NCBI GenBank assembly: GCA_002163155.1
Contig: MAAO01000005.1
Span: forward strand, 103,874 to 167,873
Length of the DNA stretch: 64,000 nt
Direction of reading: 5' to 3'
DNA from: Halobacteriovorax marinus
Lineage (GTDB): Bacteria > Bdellovibrionota > Bacteriovoracia > Bacteriovoracales > Bacteriovoracaceae
Part shown: piece by piece, positions 1 through 9,268 of the stretch
Layout of the letters: every line of letters starts with the position of its first letter
Numbering within the stretch: position 1 is the first letter of the stretch
Notes under the pieces: model-generated
The model's database searches: none
The model's input: the letters and a program-made list of their open reading frames with translations, nothing else
What the model was told of the DNA's origin: nothing
Program-made: the position numbers and the translations under genes

Positions 1-8
1 TCTCAAGA

Positions 9-2948
9 ATGAATAGCAAAGTGAATAGAATTCAAAAAGAGCTTAGAAAAATTGATCCTTCATATGAAATCCCGCCAATGGATTCAAACTTCAGTACAGA
101 CTTTGCTGAATTTTCAAATGGAGCTGAAAACTTCTTTAAAAAGAAATACATTAACGAATGTGTGACTATGGCCGACAAAGGTGTCGCTATTTCACCAGAG
201 AGAATTTTAAGTTCTCTTCGAATTGGTGGCAGTGGAGATAGGTCTATTGCTTTAAATAACTATAGAACGGCATTATCAAATATCTTAAATTCAGATTCTT
301 TCATTGAAGATAAGATGATGAGAATTAAGCAGTTAGATCAGCAATATGCCAGTTCTGACGTCTCAATCTCTTACAAAAATAGTGGAGCACAAACAGTTGT
401 GACAACTCCCTACGGTCTCTTTCAAGAAACGGTTTCTCAGTGTGAGACTAAGTTTGATCAAGATGACACTTTCTCTCCAGGACAATCTGGACAAGTTTCA
501 CAAAAGAAGAAAATCAAAAGAGCTAAGACTTATATGAACGAGCTCAAAGAACTTGAAGCTACTTTCTCAGCGGCCATTGGTAATCAAATTTATGATTCAA
601 TTATCAACTGTTCTGGAAGATCTGAAAATACAAATACTTGTTCTGACTCTGGAGTCTTTGAACAAGGTTCAGATGCCTTTTGTGTGAAACATGCTGCTAG
701 TTGTTCTGACAAAGTAAAAACTTGTTACGCTAAAGCGACTGCTCTTGTTGAAGATAGAAAATCAAAAGTAAAAAGCATGCAAGCAACTTATAACAAGAAC
801 GTAACTGCTCTTGTTGCTAGAGAAGAAGCTTACCTTAAGCAAGTTAAAGCTCAGGTACTAGCTGACGCTGATTACCTTAAGAAATATTTCCCAGGTGCTA
901 ACTTCAGCTACCCAGAAGGGCTATTTATTAAAATGCCAGAAACTGCGGAAAGTGAATTTGGAGTTGATCTTCTTGGTGGTGGATCACTTGATTTTATGAA
1001 AGATCTTCCTAATCAAATTGGAAAACTTAAAGATACTCTTGAAGAACAATCAGGAGAAATCACAGGTGTTATTGATGATTACATCGGTAATCAAAAACAA
1101 GCAATGGACACTCAAAAAGCAAAATGGGAAGGTCTAGCGCAAAGCTGTGCAGGTGTAGAGAATGGATACAGACAAGCTGTAGCTCAAGGGAACGCCGAAC
1201 AACAACAAGCTCAACAACAGAAGATGGGAGAAGTTGGAGAATTCTGTAATAGATTCGGACAACTTGGTAACTCTAACCCAGCTGCTGGTTGTGGTGAAGG
1301 ATCAAACTCAGCTGCGTCTTTATATGAAGATATGGCCGGAGTCTCCACTCACCTCTCTAACGATACTGAATTAGCTCTTAGTGACTACAATAATCTCTGT
1401 GCAAGATCACAAAGTGAAAGAGAAGCTGGTACCGAAGACGATGACAATAAGTTCAAGCCTTCTAGCTTAGCAAAACTTTGTAGAAGTGGTGATTCAGACG
1501 ATGCTAGATCAAAAATGATAAAAGAGCTCATGAGTAATATTCCTCCAGAGCTTGCTAAAGAAAAATCTAACATTAAGAAGTACCTTGAAGGTAACGGCAA
1601 ACTAAGCAAGAAAGTCACTAAATCTGATTTTGCCGACACTCTTAAAGAGTATAAGAAAATTACTGACTCTGATGAAAGGCCTTATAAGTCAAAAGAAGAA
1701 ATTCTTAAAAGCCTTACTCAAGGGAAGAAGACTAAGGGTAGACAAACTGATGTGGATGATGCCAAAGAAAAGCTTTCTAAGTTGGAAGCTAAAAAAGATG
1801 ATAGTGGCGAAGGTGAAAGTCTTGCTCTTGAAAAAGCAAAGAGTGAACTAGAATCTGCAATAGAAGCAAATGGGATTGCTCACTCTGAAAAAATGTCGAA
1901 AGAGACAGAGAAGATCAATACCAAGATCACTAATGCAGAAGCAAAGGTATTGAAGGTGGAGGGCAATAGTTCAAGTCGAAAACCTGAAATATTAAAGTTG
2001 AGATCTTTAAGAGACGCAGCAAGAACAGCACGTGACACTCTTCAATCAGAGGCGATTAACGCTCCTAACAATCAAGGTGTTGAAAGAGATAATTTAGAAA
2101 ATTCCGTTAGTTCAGCTAAAAGAGAATTGGAAATTCAAGAGAGTAAATATTTTAATAGTGACGAAATAGTAAAGGCCAAAAAGACATTATTGACAGCGGA
2201 ACAGGCCCTTAAAACACATGACAACACAAAGGAAGGATCTAATAAATCCTTAGAAAGAAGATTAAAGTTTGCTGAAAATAAATTTGAAGAAATACAAGAT
2301 GAGCTTCAAGAAGCGGAGCAATCTGATTTATCTACATCTAAACAACACAGAGATGATCTTGCGAAAGCAAATGAAGGGGTAGCTTCAGCGAAACAGGAAC
2401 TAGAGGCATTAAAAACTAAAAAAGCACCTGAATCTTCTGAACTAAAAGATGCAAGAAAGAAATTAGCAGCAGCAGAAACAGGAAAAGGTTCTACAGAACT
2501 TGATAAAAAAATTGCGGAAGCTAGAACAGAATTGAAAACTGCAGAAAAAGAATTAAAAAGTGCAAAAGAAGACGAACCACTCGACTCTGATGAATTATCT
2601 AAACACTTAGTTGATGTTAAAAAAGGTGATTTCTGTGGAGCTTATATAAATAGCGTTGTAGTGGATGCTGCTAAGGCCTGTATGAAGTCTGAATCTTCAA
2701 CTTGTTTTCAAGATGAATATGACGACAGAGAAAATAAAGAAACAAAAGAATTTAAAAGAATCGATCGCGCTATCGCTAGCCTAAGTGATGTATCACTAGA
2801 CGGTGATTGGCAAAGAATCGGACAAAAAGTTGCGGACACTCAGTGTCAAGCAGCTAATGCCTCACAAAGAGGTGCAGAAAGTTATTTTCAACAGATGCAA
2901 CAGCTCGGTGGAACCGACTTTTCTGGTCAAATGGGATTTGGCAAGTAG
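9..2948 (+). CDS. Giant coiled-coil, cysteine-containing protein (possibly 5'-partial)
   Basis: Not recognised as a named family. The 979-residue product has an N-terminal half with scattered paired cysteines (such as FCVKHAASC and KVKTC near residues 230-240), then a long Lys/Glu/Ala-rich heptad region over roughly residues 550-890 that should form coiled coils, and a C-terminal patch with more Cys (GDFCGAY, KACMKS). Paired cysteines suggest an oxidising, exported location, but no signal peptide is visible from this ATG. The reading frame is open to the window edge and no Shine-Dalgarno precedes the ATG, so the true start, probably with a signal sequence, may lie upstream. It heads an operon with a lipoprotein peptidase 14 bases downstream. 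Its architecture resembles the 1111-aa coiled-coil lipoprotein near 32-35 kb, though I cannot claim homology. Confidence 0.8.
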   Translation: MNSKVNRIQKELRKIDPSYEIPPMDSNFSTDFAEFSNGAENFFKKKYINECVTMADKGVAISPERILSSLRIGGSGDRSIALNNYRTALSNILNSDSFIEDKMMRIKQLDQQYASSDVSISYKNSGAQTVVTTPYGLFQETVSQCETKFDQDDTFSPGQSGQVSQKKKIKRAKTYMNELKELEATFSAAIGNQIYDSIINCSGRSENTNTCSDSGVFEQGSDAFCVKHAASCSDKVKTCYAKATALVEDRKSKVKSMQATYNKNVTALVAREEAYLKQVKAQVLADADYLKKYFPGANFSYPEGLFIKMPETAESEFGVDLLGGGSLDFMKDLPNQIGKLKDTLEEQSGEITGVIDDYIGNQKQAMDTQKAKWEGLAQSCAGVENGYRQAVAQGNAEQQQAQQQKMGEVGEFCNRFGQLGNSNPAAGCGEGSNSAASLYEDMAGVSTHLSNDTELALSDYNNLCARSQSEREAGTEDDDNKFKPSSLAKLCRSGDSDDARSKMIKELMSNIPPELAKEKSNIKKYLEGNGKLSKKVTKSDFADTLKEYKKITDSDERPYKSKEEILKSLTQGKKTKGRQTDVDDAKEKLSKLEAKKDDSGEGESLALEKAKSELESAIEANGIAHSEKMSKETEKINTKITNAEAKVLKVEGNSSSRKPEILKLRSLRDAARTARDTLQSEAINAPNNQGVERDNLENSVSSAKRELEIQESKYFNSDEIVKAKKTLLTAEQALKTHDNTKEGSNKSLERRLKFAENKFEEIQDELQEAEQSDLSTSKQHRDDLAKANEGVASAKQELEALKTKKAPESSELKDARKKLAAAETGKGSTELDKKIAEARTELKTAEKELKSAKEDEPLDSDELSKHLVDVKKGDFCGAYINSVVVDAAKACMKSESSTCFQDEYDDRENKETKEFKRIDRAIASLSDVSLDGDWQRIGQKVADTQCQAANASQRGAESYFQQMQQLGGTDFSGQMGFGK

Positions 2949-2962
2949 GACGTAAGTAAAAC

Positions 2963-5359
2963 ATGGATGAATTAAAAAGAAACGGAACTTTTAAAAAATC
3001 TCTGTCGAAGCAGACTTATTACAAGTCTGCACTCGTCGTTATGGCGTTGTGTTTAACTTCTTGTGTACCTAGCCAAAGTGGTGGTTCTAAGAAGTCTTCA
3101 GGTGCCTCAGGGGTAACTAACACATCTTCAACAGTAGGTGTAGGATATGGACGAGTGCTCCATGACAATCCTATCATTCTCTCTGGAAACGCCAATCTAT
3201 CACAAGATACCAACTTAAATACTTTATTAAAACAAGGTCAAGATTATGTGACCTCCAATCAATATCTCCAAGAAAGTTGTGGATCTCTCCCCTTTTGTTT
3301 TGAAGTTAAGAAAGACAAATTCACCGCCCTTCACCAGGCGTCTGATGGGAAATGGGGATTTCACACTTCAACAAATGAATTCAACCAAGTTCAAATGTTT
3401 ACTCATATGAACTGGATTATTGATAAATACAATAGTGATCTCTTTAATGTTCATGACCAATACTACGGATTAAGTCCTTCTGGTCTACAAACTTCACTTC
3501 CAAGTACTCTCTATTTAAACAATGCATTTTGGGACAGTACGAGACCACTTAGAGGTTACGCCGTATGTGATGACCTTCCAAACAATGCATTCTTTAGTCC
3601 ATCGGATTATTCAATTTGTCTTGGTTTTGACAGTATCTACACCAACGTAAAGTTCGTGCAAGATCCTACAACTCTCTACCATGAAATTGGTCACGCCTTT
3701 GTGGCAAATGCTCTTAACTTTAGAAATAATGCAGCAGGAACCGTTAGTATAGATTCATCTCTGGGTTACTTCTCATACGATGAAGGTAAAGCGATTAACG
3801 AAGGTATTGCTGATTACTTTAGTTACTATATGACAGGCCGTACCCACATGGGAGAATGGGCCCAGGGAAGATTCTTAAATCTCTCGCGTCCTATGAGTGA
3901 GAGTGATGCTCTCCATGCGCCGGGACTTAGTGAAACTGTAACAGGAAGATTATCTTACCCAACTTATCTAGGTTACGATCCCAATGAGCCAACTCTAGTA
4001 CAAGAAGAAATTCACTACGCTGGACAAATCATGTCTCACTTTCTAGTGGCCTTTACAAAAGATCTAGAAGTTGCTTGTTCTTTTAGTAATTCAGCAGCTA
4101 GATCATACACGTTTAAACTTCTTATGGAGTCTCTCGCCTACCTAGGAGATTTTACAAGTACGGGAATTGAAGGATTTGCAGCAGGTAGTGTTAATCACTC
4201 ATTTGAAAACGGAAGAGAATGGTTACAAAAGAATAAACCTATTACTTTTAGAAGATTCTCTCAAGCATTTGCAAGGTTTACAAAATCTTCACTTGCCACT
4301 GATCCGGCGCTATGTAACTTCAATGTTTATAACATTCAAAGATTAGAGCAATTACTAGATAATTATGGATTACTTCTCTTTAAAAATTATGACATGAATG
4401 GAAGCAGGTCCATTGTAGAAACAATTCAAAAAGTACAAGACCTCAATAGACAAAAGACAGTTCTTATTAAAAAGAACCAACTCTTTACAGATATTAGACC
4501 TAGTACTTCTTCCGCTTTTGTTTTTGATAGCTACACAGATATGAATGAAGCTGCCAAAGCATTAACTGGAGGATTCATTGATGGGACTCTGAGTAGTACT
4601 ATTTTTGAAAATGGTAACCTTAAATACAATAATGGAAATGGACAAATTAGTCCGGGAGAGCTCGTAGGAGTTCTTATCAATCTCTACAACAATTCAAATA
4701 GTGTAATGTCTGGAGTTCGCATACTGGCCAACGACTGGGACCATATGGATAGCGGACAGGCCTGTAATAATTTAAGTGATAACTTCCCTAGTTCAAGTCA
4801 AGGTGGAATTTCCACTGCAAGTTGTTCAACAGAAGCTCTTGAAAACGGAGCAGGAACTGATCCAGAATCTGTTGATCCTGTTTGCTTCTTTCAAGATAGT
4901 AGTTCTGGTTCGGCCATCTGGGTAAGCCAAGAAACTTTCATGGCCTCTAAGGCAATTGAAGAGAGTGAATGTCTTGGAGGAATAGGAAATAAGAAAGACT
5001 GTCTCGTGAGATCTCCAAAAGGAGCTGACGTAGGTTGGTATTCTAAAATTGATCCTAAGAAAACATGGGCCGAGACTTTTCAAGATGCTGACGGTAATAA
5101 TCAATTTAAAGCATCTAATATCTTCTTCTTAGAAATAAGTCCTTCTATTCCCCCTGGAACAACTATTAATTGTCGCTTAAGAGCAACTTTCACTAACTGT
5201 GAAGATTGTCACAATATAACGAGTACAGCGACAGGAAACACTTATACTCCAAACGTACACACTCCTTTTGAGCAAAATGGTGATGAGTACAAAGACTATA
5301 AATACTCTGGAGCTGACCCTTATCAAATTATTAACTATCAATTTACGGTGATCGACTAA
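2963..5359 (+). CDS. Lipoprotein with gluzincin-like zinc metallopeptidase motif
   Basis: The 798-residue protein starts with a positively charged stretch and a hydrophobic segment ending in the lipobox LTSC, so Cys34 is probably lipid-modified. HEIGH at residues 240-244 is a classical HExxH zinc site, and NEGIADYF about 36 residues later supplies a plausible third ligand (Glu280), as in gluzincin peptidases. The C-terminal ~300 residues contain many Cys and look like an extracytoplasmic beta-rich domain. It is the second gene of a three-gene operon and its stop overlaps the next start by one base (TAATG). Peptidase activity is inferred from the motif and the substrate is unknown. For a predatory bacterium a surface protease is plausible. 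Confidence 0.82.
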   Translation: MDELKRNGTFKKSLSKQTYYKSALVVMALCLTSCVPSQSGGSKKSSGASGVTNTSSTVGVGYGRVLHDNPIILSGNANLSQDTNLNTLLKQGQDYVTSNQYLQESCGSLPFCFEVKKDKFTALHQASDGKWGFHTSTNEFNQVQMFTHMNWIIDKYNSDLFNVHDQYYGLSPSGLQTSLPSTLYLNNAFWDSTRPLRGYAVCDDLPNNAFFSPSDYSICLGFDSIYTNVKFVQDPTTLYHEIGHAFVANALNFRNNAAGTVSIDSSLGYFSYDEGKAINEGIADYFSYYMTGRTHMGEWAQGRFLNLSRPMSESDALHAPGLSETVTGRLSYPTYLGYDPNEPTLVQEEIHYAGQIMSHFLVAFTKDLEVACSFSNSAARSYTFKLLMESLAYLGDFTSTGIEGFAAGSVNHSFENGREWLQKNKPITFRRFSQAFARFTKSSLATDPALCNFNVYNIQRLEQLLDNYGLLLFKNYDMNGSRSIVETIQKVQDLNRQKTVLIKKNQLFTDIRPSTSSAFVFDSYTDMNEAAKALTGGFIDGTLSSTIFENGNLKYNNGNGQISPGELVGVLINLYNNSNSVMSGVRILANDWDHMDSGQACNNLSDNFPSSSQGGISTASCSTEALENGAGTDPESVDPVCFFQDSSSGSAIWVSQETFMASKAIEESECLGGIGNKKDCLVRSPKGADVGWYSKIDPKKTWAETFQDADGNNQFKASNIFFLEISPSIPPGTTINCRLRATFTNCEDCHNITSTATGNTYTPNVHTPFEQNGDEYKDYKYSGADPYQIINYQFTVID

Positions 5360-5946
5360 TGAAACTTTTAAAGATTATGGCCTTTATATTTGCCCTTAGT
5401 ATTCCAGTTTATTTTGGACTAAAACTGCTTAGTCCACCAGAAGACCAACAAGCAAATTGGGACACCTACGAGAAAAAAGACAAAAAGATCACAACTCATA
5501 AATCCACAAAGACTGAGAAGAAGAAATCAAGAGTCTCTTCATCTAAAAGAGCTCCTGCCTCTAAGGCACCAGTAAAGAAAACAATAGGACCAAGTAAGAG
5601 AATCCTCACCGGTTCACTAAGATCGAAATATGAAAACTCTCCGTGGGATTTATCTTATGTAAATACACCAAGTATTGAGTGGAAGAACCTCTACGCTAAT
5701 AAAATGTTAACAATACTTCCAGAAGGTACTAAGGTACTTATTAAGAAGACTCAAGGGGTGATCATTATCACTGCTAAGGGCGCCAAATACGTAGAACATG
5801 TTCGAGTTAGCATTCAAAAAGAAGATGCTCCACCAGTAGGTTTTGAGGCGCAAGTGGACTCAGAGAGTGGACAACAATTAAAAGTTTGGAATAGAACACA
5901 TTTTGAATACGGACAGGGTTTTAGCTTTAAAAAGAAACTTCAATAG
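5359..5946 (+). CDS. Membrane-anchored basic protein, unknown function
   Basis: This 195-residue protein has one N-terminal hydrophobic segment (about residues 5-25) with no obvious cleavage site, so it is probably a signal anchor. A Lys/Ser-rich flexible linker (residues ~35-75) follows, then a compact domain with alternating hydrophobic strands (TVLPEG-like and VIIITAKG segments). It overlaps the upstream metallopeptidase gene by one base, implying translational coupling, and ends at a strong hairpin. I do not recognise a family. Context suggests it works with the coiled-coil protein and the peptidase in one envelope-associated assembly, but that is inference. Confidence 0.75.
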   Translation: MKLLKIMAFIFALSIPVYFGLKLLSPPEDQQANWDTYEKKDKKITTHKSTKTEKKKSRVSSSKRAPASKAPVKKTIGPSKRILTGSLRSKYENSPWDLSYVNTPSIEWKNLYANKMLTILPEGTKVLIKKTQGVIIITAKGAKYVEHVRVSIQKEDAPPVGFEAQVDSESGQQLKVWNRTHFEYGQGFSFKKKLQ

Positions 5947-5971
5947 TATTGACCTCGATTGAGGTCAATAC
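5946..5971. terminator. Perfect 11-bp hairpin between convergent genes
   Basis: GTATTGACCTC and GAGGTCAATAC pair perfectly around a GATT loop, just after the stop of the (+) operon and before the end of the (-) beta-barrel gene. There is no long T-run, so efficiency is uncertain. Its position fits a bidirectional terminator. Confidence 0.6.
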
Positions 5972-5988
5972 AAATCAAATATTAAATA

Positions 5989-6597
5989 TTAAATATCTAG
6001 TGGTAGAGAAATCCCTACAAATAATTGATTGATATTTTCATCCACTACAGTTTCTGTATTGGCAGAAATATCTTTCCACTTATCAAGTGCAATCATTCTA
6101 TATTCAAAGTTTATACTTACAAAAGGAAGGCCTGTGAAACCTACACCTAGCGTTGTTGTGCTACCAGAGATTTCATCTCCCTTTCCAGCACGCCAAGAGT
6201 TTGTAGTATCAATTTCCCACTTTGTATTAAAGGCGTAACCTAGATAAACCCTTGCGAGAATAGGAAAGTTATATCCAACAAAAACTCCAAACTCAGAACC
6301 TGAGTAATCTGCCTTTGTAGGTTGTAGTCCAAAAGAAAGAGTTGAAGGACCATCAAACTTATAAGATCCAGAAGAGCGTCTATATTCAAGTCCTCCCATT
6401 AAACCAAGAAATTGATAACCTAGACGACCACCAAATTGCATGGAAGTTTCCTTAGTCTCACGAGTGGTAGCACCTGTCCGTGCATAATCACCAGAACCTG
6501 CAGCGAAACCAACAAATGGCTCAATTAAAACGCCTGCTGAAGTAAATGTAGAAAAGAGAAAGGCACTAAATAGACCTAAGATTTTAAGATTTTTCAT
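5989..6597 (-). CDS. Outer-membrane beta-barrel protein
   Basis: A 202-residue product with a Sec signal peptide (MKNLKILGLFSAFLFSTFTSA). The mature part has Gly-rich amphipathic strands alternating with short turns (GRLGYQFLGLMGGLEYRR, FGVFVGYNFPILARVYLGYAF) and ends in a strand-like segment, typical of small OmpA/OmpX-like eight-stranded barrels. The start is backed by a perfect AAGGAGG site. Function beyond an outer-membrane location is unknown. It is monocistronic, convergent with the preceding operon. Confidence 0.75.
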   Translation of the reverse strand: MKNLKILGLFSAFLFSTFTSAGVLIEPFVGFAAGSGDYARTGATTRETKETSMQFGGRLGYQFLGLMGGLEYRRSSGSYKFDGPSTLSFGLQPTKADYSGSEFGVFVGYNFPILARVYLGYAFNTKWEIDTTNSWRAGKGDEISGSTTTLGVGFTGLPFVSINFEYRMIALDKWKDISANTETVVDENINQLFVGISLPLDI

Positions 6598-6709
6598 ATA
6601 TCCTCCTTAATGTGGACAACCCCTATCCATGGGGTATTTCAATATTCATTTTGACAAATAAGGCCTGCAAAAGGCAGTCGTTTGTAAAAACTTCAAAAGC
6701 TGAACATTT

Positions 6710-6729
6710 CTTATACATTTAAGTATAAG
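6710..6729. promoter_or_regulatory. 7-bp dyad (CTTATAC-N6-GTATAAG)
   Basis: A perfect inverted repeat lies about 40 bases upstream of the DUF4430-like gene and contains TATAC/GTATA sequence. It could be an operator overlapping the promoter. A chance AT-rich palindrome is the alternative. Confidence 0.3.
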
Positions 6730-6769
6730 TGATTAAATCAATTACTAAAAGTGAAAAAAAGGACGCAAA

Positions 6770-7240
6770 ATGATCGCTAAACTAGCTTTATTCATGCTTT
6801 TAACTCTAAATACTAATGCTCTAGAGTTCAAAATCATCGGTGCATGTTCCACCACTCCTCTCTTTGAGACCCAAGTAAATGGGACTTTTAATAATGTTGG
6901 TGAATTAAGCCATACTGTTTTAAAAGAGTACAATATTCAAAATCTTGCAAGTGATTATGGAATTTCTCAAATTTTCAACTCTCCAGTTGGTGATATCGCT
7001 CTAGAAGTGATTTCAGATTATAAATTGAGAGCACACGGTTGGTGTTATAGCGTTGACGGTAATGTTCCAGAAGTGCTTATGGGTGATTTTAATTTACTAG
7101 GAAATGAAAAAGAGATCACTTGGTTTATGGGTTATACAACTTATATAGGATATCCAGAAACTGGTGAATCTGAATGGGTTGGTCAATGTACTCCTAGCAA
7201 CCTACCTCCGGCTAACCCCGTTTGGTGTAACAATAACTAG
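6770..7240 (+). CDS. Secreted DUF4430-like protein
   Basis: 156 residues with a signal peptide (MIAKLALFMLLTLNTNA). The mature protein carries GWCYSVDG followed by EITWFMGYTTY, which resembles the transcobalamin-C-terminal-like DUF4430 fold (GWxYSVNG ... WxYGxY). Four Cys, including the C-terminal VGQC and VWCNNN, suggest disulfides. Start has AGGAC seven bases upstream. Such domains bind small ligands or serve as adhesive modules, but no ligand can be read from the sequence. Confidence 0.65.
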   Translation: MIAKLALFMLLTLNTNALEFKIIGACSTTPLFETQVNGTFNNVGELSHTVLKEYNIQNLASDYGISQIFNSPVGDIALEVISDYKLRAHGWCYSVDGNVPEVLMGDFNLLGNEKEITWFMGYTTYIGYPETGESEWVGQCTPSNLPPANPVWCNNN

Positions 7241-7253
7241 AAGTTAAAAATTG

Positions 7254-7275
7254 CCGAAGACCGCAAGGCCTTCGG
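7254..7275. terminator. Hairpin with GCAA loop between convergent genes
   Basis: CCGAAGACC and GGCCTTCGG pair with one A-C mismatch around a GCAA tetraloop. On the minus strand it is followed by CAATTTTT, so it probably terminates the fumarase-scoAB operon. On the plus strand TTTAAAAG follows. Confidence 0.75.
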
Positions 7276-7287
7276 TTTAAAAGTCTT

Positions 7288-7944
7288 TTAAAATGTCATC
7301 TCTGGAATATCACCCTTGATCACAAGTTCAGCTTCTGTCTTCTCTTGAATCTCTTCTACAGAAACACCAGGAGCTCTCTCTATGAGATGAAACTTTCCAT
7401 CAATTAATTCAAGTACAGCTAAATCAGAGACAATTTTCTTCACACATTGCACACCTGTTAAAGGAAGTGAACATTGTTTAAGAATCTTAGAAACACCATG
7501 CTTATTTGCATGAGTCATCGCCACGATAATATTCTCAGCGCCAGCAACAAGGTCCATAGCGCCTCCCATTCCCTTTACTAACTTGCCAGGAATCATCCAA
7601 GAAGCAATATTTCCGTTTTGATCAACTTCAAAAGCTCCAAGAACTGTAAGGTCTACATGACCTCCACGGATCATGGCAAAACTATCAGCAGAGTCAAAGA
7701 AAGCTGCTCCTGTTGCACAAGTCACAGTTTGTTTACCAGCATTAATTAAATCAGCATCAACATTCTCTTCAGTAGGAAATTCTCCCATACCTAGAAGACC
7801 ATTTTCAGATTGAAGCATAATCTCAATATCTTTAGGAACATAATTCGCTACCAGAGTAGGAATACCGATTCCAAGATTCACGTAGAATCCATCTTTTAAT
7901 TCTTTTGCAATTCTCATTGCTATTTGATCTTTACTTAGTGCCAT
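7288..7944 (-). CDS. scoB: 3-oxoacid CoA-transferase subunit B
   Basis: 218 residues matching the beta subunit of succinyl-CoA:3-ketoacid CoA-transferase, cytoplasmic. The catalytic-glutamate motif SENGLLG is present near residue 47, along with GIGIPTLVANY and GGHVDLTVLGAFEVD typical of the family. With ScoA it transfers CoA from succinyl-CoA to acetoacetate, giving acetoacetyl-CoA and succinate. It is the last gene of the four-gene fumarase-sco operon, 13 bases after scoA. Product succinate feeds the TCA cycle next to the co-transcribed fumarase, and acetoacetate is an end product of the leucine operon at 23-29 kb. Confidence 0.95.
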   Translation of the reverse strand: MALSKDQIAMRIAKELKDGFYVNLGIGIPTLVANYVPKDIEIMLQSENGLLGMGEFPTEENVDADLINAGKQTVTCATGAAFFDSADSFAMIRGGHVDLTVLGAFEVDQNGNIASWMIPGKLVKGMGGAMDLVAGAENIIVAMTHANKHGVSKILKQCSLPLTGVQCVKKIVSDLAVLELIDGKFHLIERAPGVSVEEIQEKTEAELVIKGDIPEMTF

Positions 7945-7957
7945 CTCATCACCTTAT

Positions 7958-8662
7958 TTATGATTGTTTAACAGTACGTTGCTCAATTCTCTTTTCAAAA
8001 GTTCCTTTGATTACACGGTCTACGTATATACCTGGAACGTGAATTTGATTAGGATCAAGCTCTCCAGCTTCAACTATCTCTTCCACTTCAACTACTGTTA
8101 TTTTTCCAGCAGTAGCAATCATTGAATTAAAGTTTCTCGCTGTTTTTCTAAAGATGAGGTTCCCAAATCTATCGGCCTTCCAAGCTTTTACTAAAGCAAA
8201 ATCAGCTTTAGGATAGGCCTCTTCAAGAACATACATTCTTCCATTAAATTCTTTAGTCTCTTTACCTTCAGCAACCTGAGTTCCATAACCCGTGGCCGTA
8301 TAAAAACCAGGGATTCCTGCACCAGTTGCTCTGATCTTTTCAGCCAGAGTTCCTTGAGGAGTTAGAATAACTTCCATCTTTCCGCTAAGAAATAATTCTT
8401 CAAAGAGTTTATTCTCACCAACGTAAGAGCCAATCATCGTTTTGATTTGTCTCTTCTCTAAGAGTTTACCAAGACCAAAACCATCAACACCTGCATTATT
8501 AGAAATACAAGTTAACCCTGTAACTCCAACTTCAACAACTTTATCGATAAGACCTTCTGGAATACCACAGAGGCCAAAACCACCAACCATGAGAAGTTGA
8601 TCATTAGAGAGTCCCTCTAGTGCTTCTTCATAACTTGTAACTACTTTATTTAAACCTTTCAT
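7958..8662 (-). CDS. scoA: 3-oxoacid CoA-transferase subunit A
   Basis: 234 residues, the full usual length of the alpha subunit of acetoacetate/succinyl-CoA CoA-transferase. It shows the glycine-rich [15 protein letters not shown] signature near the N-terminus, [12 protein letters not shown], and [12 protein letters not shown]. It pairs with ScoB encoded immediately downstream. The gene sits 23 bases after the fumarase beta subunit in one operon, which couples ketone-body activation to the TCA cycle. Confidence 0.95.
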   Translation of the reverse strand: MKGLNKVVTSYEEALEGLSNDQLLMVGGFGLCGIPEGLIDKVVEVGVTGLTCISNNAGVDGFGLGKLLEKRQIKTMIGSYVGENKLFEELFLSGKMEVILTPQGTLAEKIRATGAGIPGFYTATGYGTQVAEGKETKEFNGRMYVLEEAYPKADFALVKAWKADRFGNLIFRKTARNFNSMIATAGKITVVEVEEIVEAGELDPNQIHVPGIYVDRVIKGTFEKRIEQRTVKQS

Positions 8663-8685
8663 TACTCTTCCTTTAAAAATTATGT

Positions 8686-9255
8686 TTAAAGCAAATCTTT
8701 TAACTTTTCTTCACTGCTTGCCGCGACCTCAGCATGCAATGAACCACCATGAGAATCCATCGTTACAACAACAGGAAATTCTGTGACAGAAAGCTCCCAG
8801 ATAGCTTCTGGCGAACCAAGGTCCTCCCAGTAAACATTATCAACTGAATCAATTTTTTCGGCGAGAACTTGTGCTGCTCCACCAATGGCGTGAAAATAAA
8901 CACATCCATAATCTGCACAACCCTTTAGAGTTTTAGGACCCATGCCACCTTTACCAATCACTCCAATGATTCCATAGTCACGCATGACTTCCCACTGGTA
9001 AGGTTCTTCACGAATAGAAGTCGTAGGACCTGCGGCCTTAACTTCAAACTTTCCAGATTCTTTATCTTTAATAACAACTGGACCACAATGATAAATAATT
9101 TGATTTTCGAAACTCACTGGAGGTTTAGTTCCATCATGAATTCTCTTATGAACGGCATCTCTTCCTGTAAAAAGTTTTCCAGAGATTAAAACCATATCAC
9201 CAACTCTTAAGTCTCTAATTTCTTCTTTTTTAAATGGGTACTGAAGTTTTTTCAT
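8686..9255 (-). CDS. Class I fumarate hydratase, beta (C-terminal) subunit
   Basis: 189 residues matching the C-terminal domain of iron-sulfur class I fumarases and L-tartrate dehydratase beta. Family features are the early [24 protein letters not shown], the [11 protein letters not shown] loop, [12 protein letters not shown], and [12 protein letters not shown] at the end. With the alpha subunit encoded 13 bases upstream it should interconvert fumarate and malate in the cytoplasm. In E. coli FumA both domains are one chain; here they are two genes, as in archaea and many anaerobes. Tartrate dehydratase is the alternative specificity, but central-carbon context favours fumarase. Confidence 0.9.
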   Translation of the reverse strand: MKKLQYPFKKEEIRDLRVGDMVLISGKLFTGRDAVHKRIHDGTKPPVSFENQIIYHCGPVVIKDKESGKFEVKAAGPTTSIREEPYQWEVMRDYGIIGVIGKGGMGPKTLKGCADYGCVYFHAIGGAAQVLAEKIDSVDNVYWEDLGSPEAIWELSVTEFPVVVTMDSHGGSLHAEVAASSEEKLKDLL

Positions 9256-9268
9256 ATTTTAGTCCTTA

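Noticed and set aside
1385-1851. ORFs at 1385-1639 (-) and 1630-1851 (+)
   Set aside because: Both lie inside the giant coiled-coil gene in other frames, with low-complexity shadows and no ribosome sites.
9-2948. SMC or RecN-like ATPase based on coiled coils
   Set aside because: No Walker A, Walker B or signature motif is present at either end.
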